A stretch of 64,000 bases of DNA from Timema cristinae (taxonomy: Eukaryota > Arthropoda > Insecta > Phasmatodea > Timematidae), in NCBI GenBank assembly GCA_039000515.1, contig JBCFYV010000001.1, forward strand, positions 54,907,904 through 54,971,903. Direction: 5' to 3'. Each line of letters begins with the position of its first letter. The first letter of the stretch is position 1. The notes below the pieces were generated by a model. It did no database searches. It was not told where the DNA came from and saw only the letters and a program-made list of their open reading frames with translations. This document shows positions 45,581 through 56,439 of this stretch, one piece after another. Made by a program: the position numbers and the translations under genes.

Positions 45581-45814
45581 ATAAAAAAATAAACCTCTTA
45601 AAATTATACTATACACTTTAAACCATTTAACGAAACTTATGTGCGAACTTTAAAAGTGACTAAAAACACTTTTATGCATACATAAGAAAAGCCTACTTAA
45701 CAAAGGCAAGTCTACAAGGCTTCGTATTTTATAATTGATAAGTACCACGGGTTCAACATTTACTTATTTATATTACTACATTTATTTATTTTGAAACTCT
45801 TTAAAGGGTTTATT

Positions 45815-46130
45815 ATTTATTATTAATTATTATTATTATTATTAATTATTATTATATATTATTATTTGCATATTTTATTATTAATGCTTTTAACAACTAT
45901 AGTTTTTTTGCTATTATTGCTATTATTATTATTATATTATTATTATCATTATTAATTACTTTTTTTGATCATTATTAATCATTATATAACATTATTTAGC
46001 CATTTTTGTTTTATCTTATTTTCTCGCGTAAATATATGTATTTGTATGGTACTTGTGTACTTTCAGTGCTGGCCTGTTATAGGTCTCACGACTGTTGGCC
46101 AGCACTATAATAAAGGAAATTGTAATTATA

Positions 46131-46170
<40 letters not shown>
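45815..46170 (+). repeat. Probable LINE 3' end with hairpin between ATT repeats
   Basis: A (TTA)n-rich stretch spans 45,820-45,960 and a pure ATT run 46,130-46,173. Between them is a hairpin: GTGCTGGCC (46,068-46,076) pairs with GGCCAGCAC (46,098-46,106). A 3' stem-loop followed by a short tandem repeat is how several non-LTR retrotransposons end, so I read 46,050-46,173 as a heavily 5'-truncated LINE tail. No reverse transcriptase sequence is present to confirm it. Confidence 0.4.
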
Positions 46171-46173
<3 letters not shown>

Positions 46174-46174
<1 letters not shown>

Positions 46175-46776
46175 GTAATATTATACAAAAATATTCACTT
46201 TGTAAGATTTTTACCCCACAAGTGCTGTACATACAAGATATAAGCTATATATAAATGTTTTTGTATATTATTTTAATGTGGAAGGCTGTTTTGAACCTTA
46301 AAAACCACTAAAACAAACCTCAAATATTGAATAGTATCCTGTTGTGAGCCTATTAAAAATCTCTTTATATTATATATTTGAGGAAGACTAGATATATTCA
46401 CAACCATTTTGTTTTAAATGATTTAAACAAATTTTGCATTTCAAAAGATTTTTAAATTCTTAAACCTATAGTTTGAATTTTTTCATTTATATCTTGGAGA
46501 TGAATCATGGGCTGAGACAAAATCTTGAATTAACCATTTTTTTTATAAACGTGTAAGTTCTGCAAGTCTGCAACGAGTCTAAGCGCTACAGTAGGTGGCC
46601 CTCTTAAGTCAGTTTAGCGTTTTCAAATAAGCTAATGAGTACTTGTCTGTTTTGTGGTCAATGTTCTTTGCAGATCCGCCACGAGGGAGGTGGGAAGATT
46701 ATTAGAACCATGGAGATCCAAAATAAGAAATTTAAAAAAATATTTAATTAAATATAATAAAACTTGAAAGGTAAAT
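46174..46776. other. AT-rich intergenic DNA, nothing recognised
   Basis: No gene, box pair or tandem array is visible. Part of a 137-codon minus frame (46,632-47,045) overlaps, but that frame is mostly the translated SINE next door. Confidence 0.5.
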
Positions 46777-46787
46777 AATAAAATGTC

Positions 46788-47031
46788 ACCCACCTCGGTG
46801 GCGTAGTTGGCTAGCGCACTTGTCGTGTTGAGCTCGACGGCTGAGGATCGGGGAGATCGAGGTTCGAATCTCGTCGGGTGAACTGGGGTGGTTTTTCCTA
46901 AATAGTTTTCCACTCTTCCTCCACGCAAATGCGGGTTCACTTCCTCTAATTCAACCTTCCCAATTCCTAATCCATTAGCGTAATTAGTACTTAGAGCGTA
47001 TAACCCGAACGGGTAGTAAGATGCGGTGCTA
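46788..47031 (+). repeat. SINE family A subtype 1, intact copy with TSD
   Basis: Flanked by AATAAAATGTC at 46,777-46,787 and 47,032-47,042 (11 bp, exact). Head ACCTCGGTGGCGTAGTTGGC, then TAGCGCACTTGTCGTGTTGA, box B GAGGTTCGAATCTCGTCGGG, body TCTTCCTCCACGCAAATGCG and tail GCGTATAACCCGAACGGGTA, then GTAAGATGCGGTGCTAAATA. The plus orientation and an almost consensus sequence mark it as a young copy. The minus-strand frame of 137 codons across it is not a gene. Confidence 0.96.
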
Positions 47032-47042
47032 AATAAAATGTC

Positions 47043-47489
47043 CATTCATTCATTCTAAGTGAAAGTTCATCTCCAGTAGTCCGGTACACTTGTAATTTGT
47101 TTGAAAGTGTTTGAAGTCACAAGGATTCTATTATTTTTGTTCTTGAATTACATTTTATGTGTAAAGAGAGTCCGGGCAATGATTCAATCTCAATATACAT
47201 TTAAGTATTTTATTATGAGCATAACGTTTCAATGTTCAGTTATGGGTAATTTTTGTGGATTGCTTTTGTTTTGTTAAAAGTGACCAACGATTTTTAAGGC
47301 AAATGTACAACTCTAAGTCAAGATGTGGACCAGTAGCAAGGGGGTTGGAGGTGGATTTCTCCCCTGGAAAGTAAGTTGTGTACCCCTTCCTTTTGATTGG
47401 AATAAACCAGTCCTATCTCCTAGAAAAAACTTACCTATATCTAGATTTATTTAACTCACCTTTGATATTATCAAATACTAAGCAGAAAA
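47043..47489. other. Intergenic DNA, nothing recognised
   Basis: Plain AT-rich DNA with a slightly GC-richer patch near 47,330-47,390. The first weak copies of the downstream ~57-bp repeat may start at about 47,408. Confidence 0.45.
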
Positions 47490-47995
47490 ATGGTATTGTA
47501 TCAAACTTTAAATAGCTTCTAGAGATATTTATTTTTTTAAACTTTGCCAGAGAAGGATAACAATTAATGATGAGAGGCATTTAATTAAATAAAAAAATAA
47601 AGATGAAAACCAGTCTTAATAGCTTTTAGAGACATCTAATTTGCTAAACATTTGCATTCAAGGACCACTTAAAAAAGCTTCTAGCTTGAGGCACCCAGTC
47701 ACTAAAATTTACAGGGTATAAAATTCCAAATAAAATCTGAGAGTATCCAACTTTCCAAAATTTGCCAAAAAAGACCCACTCTAAATAACTTTGGAAAATA
47801 TCAAACTAAAAAAAGGTAAAAACAACTTCAAATAGCTTATGTAATAGGCATCTAATTTTACAAAAGATTCCAGACAAAGTCCACTCTAAATGTCTTATAG
47901 GAACAATCAAATTTGTTTTAAATTGTTGGATAAAGACCACTCCTAATAATTTATAGATAAGTGTAAGTTACAAAAATAATTCAGACGAGGACCAT
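47490..47995. repeat. Degenerate tandem array, ~57-bp period
   Basis: Blocks such as ACTTTAAATAGCTTCTAGAG, CAGTCTTAATAGCTTTTAGA, CCACTCTAAATAACTTTGGA, CTTCAAATAGCTTATGTAAT, CCACTCTAAATGTCTTATAG and CCACTCCTAATAATTTATAG recur at about 47,499, 47,607, 47,775, 47,826, 47,881 and 47,938. The spacing is 53-60 bp, or multiples of it. Each is followed by a block like ATCTAATTTTACAAAA and a CCAGA/CAGAC word. The copies are highly diverged, so this is an old minisatellite or a periodically repeated internal part of an element. Confidence 0.6.
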
Positions 47996-48572
47996 CGGAC
48001 CGGGAGGCCCGGGAAGCATCCTATTTTCAAACATTCACCTCGGGTTCTCAACTTTAGGATCATAGCTCTTCAAAACCACTTTTAATCTGATAATTTGATT
48101 TACCCCTATACAAACAAGGTTTCAACCACCACTGAAGTCAAATAGAACAAAGAGAAGGGGGCACGCGCCTTACCCCTGGTACTGGTCTGTCTGAGTACCT
48201 GGTGGACTTGGCTCTTGTGCAGCCTCAAAGCCATGGTGGATGGAAGCCTAGAGCACTGATTTGTAAATTGTGGATACCGACCCCTGAAGAGGCCACTAAA
48301 AATATTCTAGGGGTCAATGTAAACATGGACAAACGTGAAGAAATAAAATACTTAGGCCTACTATATAATTATTAACTTTATATTACAACACAAACTGTCA
48401 TTATATATTTGTTTATTTTATTACAAGAATAAACGTCATCTGTAATTATCCCAAGAACACAATTTTAATAATAATTCGTTTCATCAACTAACATAAACTA
48501 ACAGAACAGTTGTTAAAACTGGATTGATTATGACAAAATAAGCTAGCGCATCTATTAAATATATTATGATAC

Positions 48573-48609
<37 letters not shown>

Positions 48610-51023
48610 TATTATTATTTGTAAATTACTTTTTAATTTCCTTATTTTTATCTCCATATCTAAAGATTGAAAATTATAGCCTATAATTAGTCTAGTTACA
48701 TTAAATATGGAGAAAGGAATATGTACGTAAGTGGAAGTTGTTAGTCTATATATATAATACGTAATTATTGTCACTAACAAAACATAATATATCGGGACAA
48801 AGTGATTGTAAATACATTATGATATAGATCATAGATACAAAGCAGTTTTATATAATTTAGATTAAAAAGCTCAACTTAACTTAAACATTAGCCCGGGTGA
48901 CTAATAATTTTTTCTTATACATAGGGGTCACAAATAAATAAATTTAAAAGCCTGTCGCTTTGAGCACAAAGCGCTGGAATTCAATATATATTTACAAGGA
49001 AGATATGAAAGAAAATCGACTATGTGGAATTCGCGGGGCTTCACTACCCAGAAATTTCATTAGTGGGTAAATCGATGAGAATATCGGCACATACTTTGCT
49101 GCGCTTTTCTCTTACTTACGTCAGATGCTTATATGTGAACATAACATCATATCTAGAGTGTTCAGAACCAATCCTGTGTAACTGACTGGGTAGTATGAAA
49201 AATAGTCAACACACATAGGAGTCAGGAACATTAAAATACAATATCTTATTTAGATTTAGGTCGAATCAATTACTTTACGAATCCGAATCTTCATTTTACC
49301 TCCGAATACAAATTTTGAATCATTTTTCATAGGGAACTTAAATAAGTAGAAACAGAAAATATATCTAGTATTATTAATATTGATTCTATTTTGATATAAC
49401 AATAATGAGTGTTAAATTGAGGTTATGAAGTCTTGTCGTTAAGGTGTGAGTGTTGGGTGGGTGAGAAAAGGTAAGTGGTTTGGCAGTTTTTATATCGAAA
49501 ACATTTGTTTCGTTAAAACAAATCAAATCATTCTTCAGTACAAATATAAAGTTGAATTTTCTACACATGGTGACCTCAATATTTCTTAAGTACCTGTCAA
49601 AATGGTTCTAGAATTTGATTATTTTTTTTATTTCCTTTAAAATGTTTTAATCTAATATCACTATGATCATGATAGATATTCAATAACTGTTGATATTAAC
49701 ATGGGAATAAAATTAAACTAATGTTTTTATTGTATCAATATTTTATTTATTTTGGGCAAAAAAAGTTTTGCTGTAAACATTGCATAAACTGACCTTTTCT
49801 CGCGTCCCCTACATCCTTACCTTAATATTTTCCTATGGTTACGTTAATGCTTAGCCACCAATAAACTCCAAATCAATTCCAATTAAAAATTTAAATTATA
49901 ACGCTCTTAATTTTGAATCTGATATTTCTCGAATCCTAATATATCTATTATTATTAGTTATTTAGGAATTTGAAGGTCCAATATCTGTTCTTGACAAATG
50001 CTTAAAGTGATCAGCTTCATTATATTAACGGGAACTCACTTAGAATGGGATCTACATATTTTTTTAAAATTTGTGTATTACCTTATTTGTTAAGGTAATA
50101 ATATACAGTATTTTAAAAACTACATACCACTGAAATTTTTCAGTGTTAATAATTGGTATATTGAAATTAGAGTAAATGAACTGCACAGCAAAAGAAAGAG
50201 ATGGAAAATCACATTAAACACATTTTACATGACAATAACTTTTATAATTTAAATTTCAATAAGGACCTCCCCACAAAATACTTTCTTTTTAGATTTAAAT
50301 ACGACAGATACCCCTTTCAACCACAATCTAAAGTGATGTTAATGTATGCATATGTATATCCTTTGAACTTCTAATGAATGAATTTGAAAAACATTGGTTT
50401 TCCACTGGGAAACTTAATTATTATCATGTGCGTAATGCTGTGAACCACATATTTAGTGCTAATATTTGTAATAAAATTATAATTGAAGAGAGTTACAATC
50501 ATTTTTTTATTCTTAATAAAAACAAAAATAAATGATAAAGTACTGTTACTATTTGTTAACTAATATAAATACTAAATGAATGTGATATTACAAATAAAAA
50601 TTAAATGTTTTTAATTTTTTTTTAATTGATTGGAACCCTTGCCAAACCAATACTGAAGGATTAATTAATGCATATCAACCACATTTGCTAAGTTTAAAGG
50701 ATTCCCTCGGTCGTGGCTATATGAAGTTTTTATTCTATCGTTCTATAGATTTGACTCCAAGGTTGGTCAATCATTTTAAATTTTTATAATAGCCTAAAGC
50801 CAATTTTTTTATTCAAAAAATAGAACAAATCCTTAAATTACACTTAGCTTTGGTAAGATATCAACATTAAAAAGGGAAAACTATACTCTTAAAAATTTGA
50901 AATTGAACGTATGATTAGAATTTTGAATTGATCTTAGGCAATATTTTTTTAAACAAGTAATACAGGCATACAAAATGTTATTTTTAGGGTACCAATTGGC
51001 ATTTAGGTGGCATAGGTAAAATA
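47996..51023. other. Intergenic DNA with ATT microsatellite and family E fragment
   Basis: A pure ATT run occupies 48,573-48,610 and produces a false poly-Asn frame. A perfect hairpin CGCTTTG-AGCA-CAAAGCG lies near 48,956-48,973. The slightly GC-richer stretch 48,140-48,340 includes CACTGATTTGTAAATTGTGG, then ACCGACCCC, reminiscent of a hAT end, but no partner end or 8-bp duplication was found. Family E blocks occur at 49,680-49,815 (ending CCTTTTCTCGCGTCCCC). No gene is supported. Confidence 0.4.
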
Positions 51024-51031
51024 AAGTTGTT

Positions 51032-51264
51032 GTTTAGCACTTAGTCTTACTACCCCTTCGGGCTAATTGCTTCTATACTAACTGCACTAATAAGTTAGGG
51101 ATTAGGTAGCTTATATTGAGAGGAAGTATAGAAAACCATTTTGGAAAAACCACACTCTGTACACCAAACCAAGATTCAACCTCAATCTCCCCGTAATCGG
51201 CATTCTATTCTACTGCTAGAGAAGCGCGCGTTAGACCAGTCGGCTAGTTAAACACGTCACAATG
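51032..51264 (-). repeat. SINE family A, moderately old, with short TSD
   Basis: AAGTTGTT flanks it at 51,024-51,031 and 51,265-51,272. The tail reads TTTAGCACTTAGTCTTACTA, CCCCTTCGGGCT; the box B side reads AAGATTCAACCTCAATCTCC (one base missing relative to consensus); the head reads GCGCGTTAGACCAGTCGGCT. Minus orientation. The body block with CATTTGCATGG is deleted. Confidence 0.8.
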
Positions 51265-51759
51265 AAGTTGTTTATTTAATCATATCTGGTTTAAAACTCT
51301 TTATAAAACAAAATCTTAAACATGTACTGTACTGTATATATGCTTTTATACAATTATTAAATAAAATATTAATAAAAATAAAATATTCGTAGGTTTACAA
51401 CATTATTAAAAACTTATTTATCAAATACTCTTAACACTTGCATCTTGTTGTAGGCTATTCAGTACGTTACTAGTAAACAAGGCGAGTAGGAATGTAGACC
51501 AAAGGGACTATTTTACACTCTTTGAAAGCATCCCACTAATCACCAGATATATGTTTGCATAAGCGCTGGTCCTATACTGACTAACTAAACCCTCCCATTT
51601 CCCCACATTAGCTTTTAAATTTGTTCCTACCCACTGGCTCCATGCGTCATACATATTTCAACATGTTTAGCTTTCATTTCTAACTACACACATATTAAGC
51701 ATATTTAATATTTCCAGTGACACACGGTAGAAATGTTTACAGACGGAAATGGTTTTGGC

Positions 51760-51935
51760 ATAACGAGGTCGCTACCCAAATCCCTTCTTCCCCCCCCCCT
51801 CACCTCTAACTTCTATTGGCTGATGACGTTATCGCTGCGTCAAGTTAGTTTAGTTAGCGGTACAGTGCGTGAGTAGCTTCTCTTTGCCCGTCGAATCAAC
51901 AAATCAACCCTTCGTTCCTATTTCACCCGAACGTG
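51760..51935 (+). promoter_or_regulatory. Candidate promoter-like block (CCAAT + CRE words)
   Basis: In a GC-richer unique block, CTTCTATTGGCTGATGACGT combines an inverted CCAAT box (ATTGG) with a CRE-like TGACGTTA. About 60 bp later come GCGGTACAGTGCGTGAG and a pyrimidine-rich TTCTCTTTGCCCG. This spacing would suit a polymerase II core promoter with an initiator-like CAGT. No downstream exon is evident, so this is a hypothesis only; a C9-10 run precedes it. Confidence 0.25.
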
Positions 51936-52070
51936 CCTGTGAATGATTGAACAAAAAGTCAAAACAGCGTTGATAAACATTCGAGTATATGAACTTACAT
52001 AATATGTATTAGGTTTTATTTTTGTAGATAAATACTTGACAGTAAAAAAAAAACTATTTTGAATGCTTTT

Positions 52071-52288
52071 AGTCCACCGAGTCTTACTAGCCATCATGAC
52101 TATTTATATTTAACTACATTAATGGTGTAGAGAAAAAGAAAGAAAATTTATAGGAAATATGGTGTGAAGGTGAGGAATAATTTATGAATAGCTACCCCCC
52201 TCATTACATTGCAGAGGTTCCAGATCCATCACCATCAGCAGCAGTCAGTCTATTTCGAGAGTGACTCCTTAAACAATGTGACTCCCAA
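52071..52288 (-). repeat. SINE family A subtype 2, decayed
   Basis: Tail remnant GTCCACCGAGTCTTACTAGC, body GTGTGAAGGTGAGGAATAAT, box B region GAGGTTCCAGATCCATCACC, and head TTTCGAGAGTGACTCCTTAA followed by ACAATGTG, which matches the subtype 2 head GCGAGAGTGATGCCTTAGGC. Confidence 0.55.
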
Positions 52289-52527
52289 TACGAGTTTTTT
52301 TTTTTAATATGTATTTGTTCAGAAAGCATTAATGCTTAAAATAAAAATAATTCAAGCTCTTGTCAATACAACTTGACATAAATAATGCTTGTTTTGAATG
52401 AAGTAGTACTTGAGAAAGGAACTTGCTTCAATTCCGTTTGGTGCCAACAATTATTTTAATTAAGTTTGTTTGATAATAAAACTGTTTGGTTGGCATATGA
52501 AGGGGAATTATGTAAAGTATAAGTATC

Positions 52528-52595
52528 TTATACCATGTCTTACTACCCGTCTGGGTATTCTACATTTAATTACACTAATGGGGTTGAGGACAGAA
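52528..52595 (-). repeat. Isolated 3' tail of SINE family A
   Basis: ACCATGTCTTACTACCCGTC, then TGGGTATTCTACATTTAATT and ACACTAATGGGGTTGAG. Only the tail half is present. The short plus frame across it is an artefact. Confidence 0.5.
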
Positions 52596-52734
52596 TATAT
52601 AATTTTTTTAAATTTATTTGAAGTATTTATTAATATGCATTTTCTGAAATTATTGATTATACTAGCACACAAGAACTTCTATGGGTGAGAACGAAAGAGC
52701 CTATAAATTTTGTCTGTAAAAAAAATTTCACATA

Positions 52735-52918
52735 CTATTCGGGGCTATTTTAGATTCACAATTGACATGGAACCGATGACTTCACTTCCCCTCTGGAAAG
52801 AAGTTGTGCTACGGATTTTTTTATCGCTCAAGAAAAATCTGACGACCCTGGATGGGTTTGAACCCACGAACATCGGTTCCTTAAGCGAGCACTTTACCTC
52901 AAGACCCCTGGAGTTATT
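52735..52918 (-). repeat. SINE family C (third tRNA-like head)
   Basis: On the minus strand: head AGGGGTCTTGAGGTAAAGTG, then CTCGCTTAAGGAACCGATG and a T-arm GTGGGTTCAAACCCATCC. The body includes the complement of GTTGTGCTACGG and TTTATCGCTCAAGAAA. A second copy at 60,590-60,945 has the same blocks. The head differs from both A and B, and the shared A/B tail is not seen. Confidence 0.65.
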
Positions 52919-53252
52919 ATGAATATAGATTTTAGAGCAAATGTATGTGCATTTTGGTGGTGGAGCTAGGAAGAACCACTAGGAGATACAATTTTCAGTA
53001 TATCCTGCCGAGCAGGTAAGTGTAGTAAATACAATAGCACTAACCCTGTCAGCGATGAAAAACACAAGTTAGAAGACCCATCCAAACAAGATACATACCT
53101 GTCCTCAGAATTTAATGTTAGCCAATATGCCAACTCAGCTGGAAAATATAATTTGGTGTCTTGTTCTGAGTTAAATAATGCAATTCCCGGACTCAGATAT
53201 TATACATATTATAATTTCTGGACTCAAATATTACGTATGTATAGAATATAAT

Positions 53253-53391
53253 ATAATAATATTATTATTATCATCACCGCGTCTTACTACCCGTTCGGGT
53301 TATACGCACTTACGCTAATGTGTAATGGTAGGGTGATTGTGAGATGAAATGAAGGACCTACAGTTTAACGTGGAATCCGAACCACGGTGAG
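53253..53391 (-). repeat. SINE family B, 5'-truncated, with TSD
   Basis: GAATATAAT flanks it at 53,244-53,252 and 53,392-53,400. Only the 3' ~130 nt is present: (ATT)n, then CACCGCGTCTTACTACCCGT, TTACGCTAATGTGTAATGGT and TTTAACGTGGAATCCGAACC. The tRNA-like head is missing, yet the duplication is exact. This is the signature of premature termination in target-primed reverse transcription. Confidence 0.85.
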
Positions 53392-53469
53392 GAATATAAT
53401 TGTCGTGAGACAGAACCTCTAGTAGTATAGCGATATGAATATATAAATACACATAAGTCTGTATATTAT

Positions 53470-53560
53470 TTTTTAGCACGGCATCATTCTATTTTCAGGC
53501 TATACGTAAATGTACTAAGTACGATAGTTAGTTAGGGTTGAGTAGAATTCAAATTTAGAT
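53470..53560 (-). repeat. SINE family A tail fragment
   Basis: TTTTAGCACGGCATCATTCT, TTTTCAGGCTATACGTAAAT and GTTAGTTAGGGTTGAGTAG follow the tail and adjacent body of family A in minus orientation; head and middle are missing. Confidence 0.5.
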
Positions 53561-53979
53561 GAATTTATCGTGATATGGATTTTTATTGATATATTTGTGC
53601 AATGATTGGTCATTAATTATGGTTGTGCGGTATTTTATTGTTGTGCTATGCCCCGTGATTTAGTGCTATTTATAATTATATCTTGGTCTTATGATGATGA
53701 CGTGTACATGCCTTACTGCGCACTTGTACACTGTGATGTTACCTGATTATATATGATACTTAATAAAATGAGCAAAACTTTTGATGTTGCTCACGATTTA
53801 TTTAAAGATTACACCTTCAGTACTGAAGATATGATATAAAATGACATGGTTTTTGTTAAATTATAGGATTTTTTGGTGTGATATTACACGTTCCGCATTA
53901 TGAGTAATGTTGCTGTGTAGATTTATGTTACTACTACTTAATATATTATTGACACTGTTAATATACTACCGCCACTGTT

Positions 53980-53996
53980 TTAACCCTTTCGATCAC
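53980..53996. repeat. piggyBac left TTAA and terminal inverted repeat
   Basis: TTAA followed by CCCTTTCGATCAC. The four T/A bases are the duplicated target; the next 12 or so match the right terminus in inverted orientation with one substitution. Confidence 0.93.
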
Positions 53997-54165
53997 TATG
54001 TGTACAATTGTACACACCACTTTTACTCTTTCTACAATCACTAATCTTTGGTGTTTTCTTCTTCTATTAAGTCACATTGTATACGTTTGTACACATACTT
54101 ACAGTAGACGGGTTGGTGCTGTGATCTAGCGATAATTATTGAAACTACAAGGATTATAGTTCAAG

Positions 54166-56439
54166 ATGGCATGCGTTGACAAAGCCTCTGAAGGTTAGTG
54201 AATGTTTTTATTATTTATAAATATATTTGAATGTTATTTGGTCAAAATAAAAATGAATTTCATTTCTATTGTACTCTTTTTAAATGTTTTTCATACCATC
54301 TGAATAATATCTGTCAGAAATAGTTTATAAAATCAAAAAATATTAATGTATACAATTGTAGACAAAATTACACTATTAGGTATTTTATTTTGTATTATAA
54401 CCTAAAAATACACATTGTGATAGTCAGGCTCATGTGTTTACCTGGGACTTTTTATTTTGTAAAAATATGTATTTAGTTATTATACGATGTATATTATATA
54501 TATTTATATAATATTTAAATTATTTATAGGTAACCAAAGGTATCATTATTTTACAGGTCCTGGTACGCGTAAAAAAGCTGCAAAAAATATAGACTCAAAA
54601 CAGCAACAGAAATTCTAGATGTTTTGGAAAGTGGAGACTTGTCAGAGCTGGAGGAACTATTGAGTGACGAAGAAAGTGATACTTTTGATGTTACACTTCC
54701 ACGGAGAGTTGGTGACCCTAATCCAGACCCTTCGGAGGAGCTTTACGAGCTTCAGGAAGAAAATATTGACAAAGACGAAAATGATGATGATGGATTTCCT
54801 TTTGAAACTCAATTAGATCTACCAAATGAACATATATGGGTAAGCCCTTTATCTGATGTGACAATTACGTCAAAAAAAGATATTAAATGGAGGAAACATG
54901 CACGTTTTCAACCTCTAAACTTACCAGCTGTTGATAACTCAACATATGGTGTTGAGCCTGAGCCTTTGCTGTATCCCACAGACTATTTTTTGAAATATTT
55001 TACAAATGAAATTTTTGAGATGATGGCAGCTAATACTAATATGTATGCTCATCAAAATAATGATACAAATTTCTCTGCAACAAATGTTGATGAGCTCAAA
55101 ACTCTTTTTGGGCTACATATTATGATGGGGGATTTAAAATTCCCCAGAATACGTGTGTATTGGGACACAGCATTAGGTTTGAACATTTTTCCCGAAAGTA
55201 TGAACATAAATAGATTTTTTAAACTTAGAACTAACCTTCACTGTGTGAACAATCTTGAAAAGGATGATACGAATAAGGACAAGCTGTGGAAGGTACGTCC
55301 ATTGTACGATTCCATTCAAAATAGAATGAAAGAACTTTCAATAGAAAAAAACATTTGTGTTGACGAACAAATTGTTCCATACAAGGGCAGACTATAGTTT
55401 TACAGTATGTCAAGAACAAACCCCATCCTTGGGGAATAAAAATTTTCATGCTATGTGGCAAATGTGGTATTTGTTATGATTTCATTATATATCAGGGCAA
55501 ACTACTGAAATACAACCAGATGTGCTCAAAAAGTTTGGTCTTGGCCCTTCAGTTGTTCTGCACCTCATTGAAAGATTATTTGGAGGAATTCACTTTTTAT
55601 TTTTTGATAACTATTTACTTCATTTAATTTACTTGAAGCTTTGAAACAAAAAGCTACACATGCTGCGGGGACTGTTCGTGTCAACAGATTTGCCGGTCCC
55701 CCCCTTATCTCGGACAAGGATATAAATAAGAAAGAGAGAGGGTTTGCAGAAGAAATTTGTACACAGGATGGTGAAATTGTTATAGTGAAATGGTTAGACA
55801 ATAAAGCATGTTTGTTGGCATCCAATTTCATTGGTATCGGTGAATGTGACACTGCCAAAAGGTGGGACAGGAAGGAAAAAAATATGTTCAAATAAGTAGG
55901 CCACAAATCGTAAGGGAATATAATTTGTCAATGGGGGGGGGTTGACACTTTGACTTTTTGATCTCGATTTACAGGATAAGAATACGATCTAGAAAATGGA
56001 CTCTAAAAATGATATTTCATGCAGTGGACCTAGTTTGACCAACTCTTGGTTAGAATATCGACATATAGCTAGAGAACATAAAGTTCCAACAAGGAGATAC
56101 TAGATCTGTTGCATTTCAGACAATGAGTAGCAGAAGCATTGATCAAAACAGGAAAACCAACCTCTTCAAATCAGAGAAAACGAGGGCGACCTAGGACATC
56201 AAATAAAGATGAATCTGTGGATTCTCCACCAACTCGCAGACCAAGGTATGAAGTTCGGCCTGTTCCTGAAATCCAATATGACTCGATTGATCATTTACCA
56301 GTGCACTCTATCAAGCAACTGCCGGGGAGGTTAGAAAAAAGGATGCACTGGGAAGTCAAGATGGATATGTGAAAAATGCAAAATTCATCTTTGCCTACAA
56401 AAAGAAAGAAATTGTTTTCGTGACTTTCACTATAAATAG
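54166..56439 (+). pseudogene. piggyBac transposase, split by intron and broken by frameshifts
   Basis: A short first exon (54,166-54,193, encoding MACVDKASE) ends at a canonical donor GTTAGT; the acceptor TTTTACAG ends at 54,556. The second exon then shifts frame in an A run (54,571-54,590), before the longest open piece, 54,624-55,397. That piece starts mid-protein and has an acidic N-terminal region (SELEELLSDEES), the conserved WYDT-like region RVYWDTALG, and the first catalytic Asp in CVDEQIVPYKGR (codon at 55,362). A stop and frame change follow at once. Later blocks lie in other frames: HPWGIKIFMLCG (~55,420), the second Asp in FFDNY (55,606), GTVRVNRF and VKWLDNKA (55,641-55,895), then GG(V)DTL with the third Asp at 55,944 disrupted by a nine-G run. 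Frame changes or stops follow before the Cys-rich C-terminus (C-x2-C-x4-C-x6-C-x4-H) ending at the stop at 56,437. At least five frame changes mean no active enzyme as written. Confidence 0.93.
54194..54556 (+). other. Inferred intron of the piggyBac transposase
   Basis: Donor GAAG|GTTAGTG and acceptor TTATTTTACAG|GTCC with an AT-rich interior of 363 bp. Joining the exons keeps the frame (GAAG + GTCC...) for about ten codons until the A-run frameshift. The intron is predicted from splice consensus only. Confidence 0.55.

Noticed and set aside
46632..47045. 137-codon minus-strand frame
   Set aside because: It reads through the young SINE A copy in reverse; the apparent protein segment equals the SINE body seen at other loci.
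48484..48780. Frame with a poly-asparagine tract
   Set aside because: The Asn run is the ATT microsatellite; flanking residues show no domain.
48230..48970. Possible hAT element between CACTGATTTGTAAATTGTGG and TAGGGGTCACAAATAAATAA
   Set aside because: The ends do not match as inverted repeats to a useful length and no 8-bp duplication could be found.
55231..55906. Minus-strand frames of 76 and 113 codons
   Set aside because: They lie antisense to recognisable piggyBac transposase blocks and are shadows of them.
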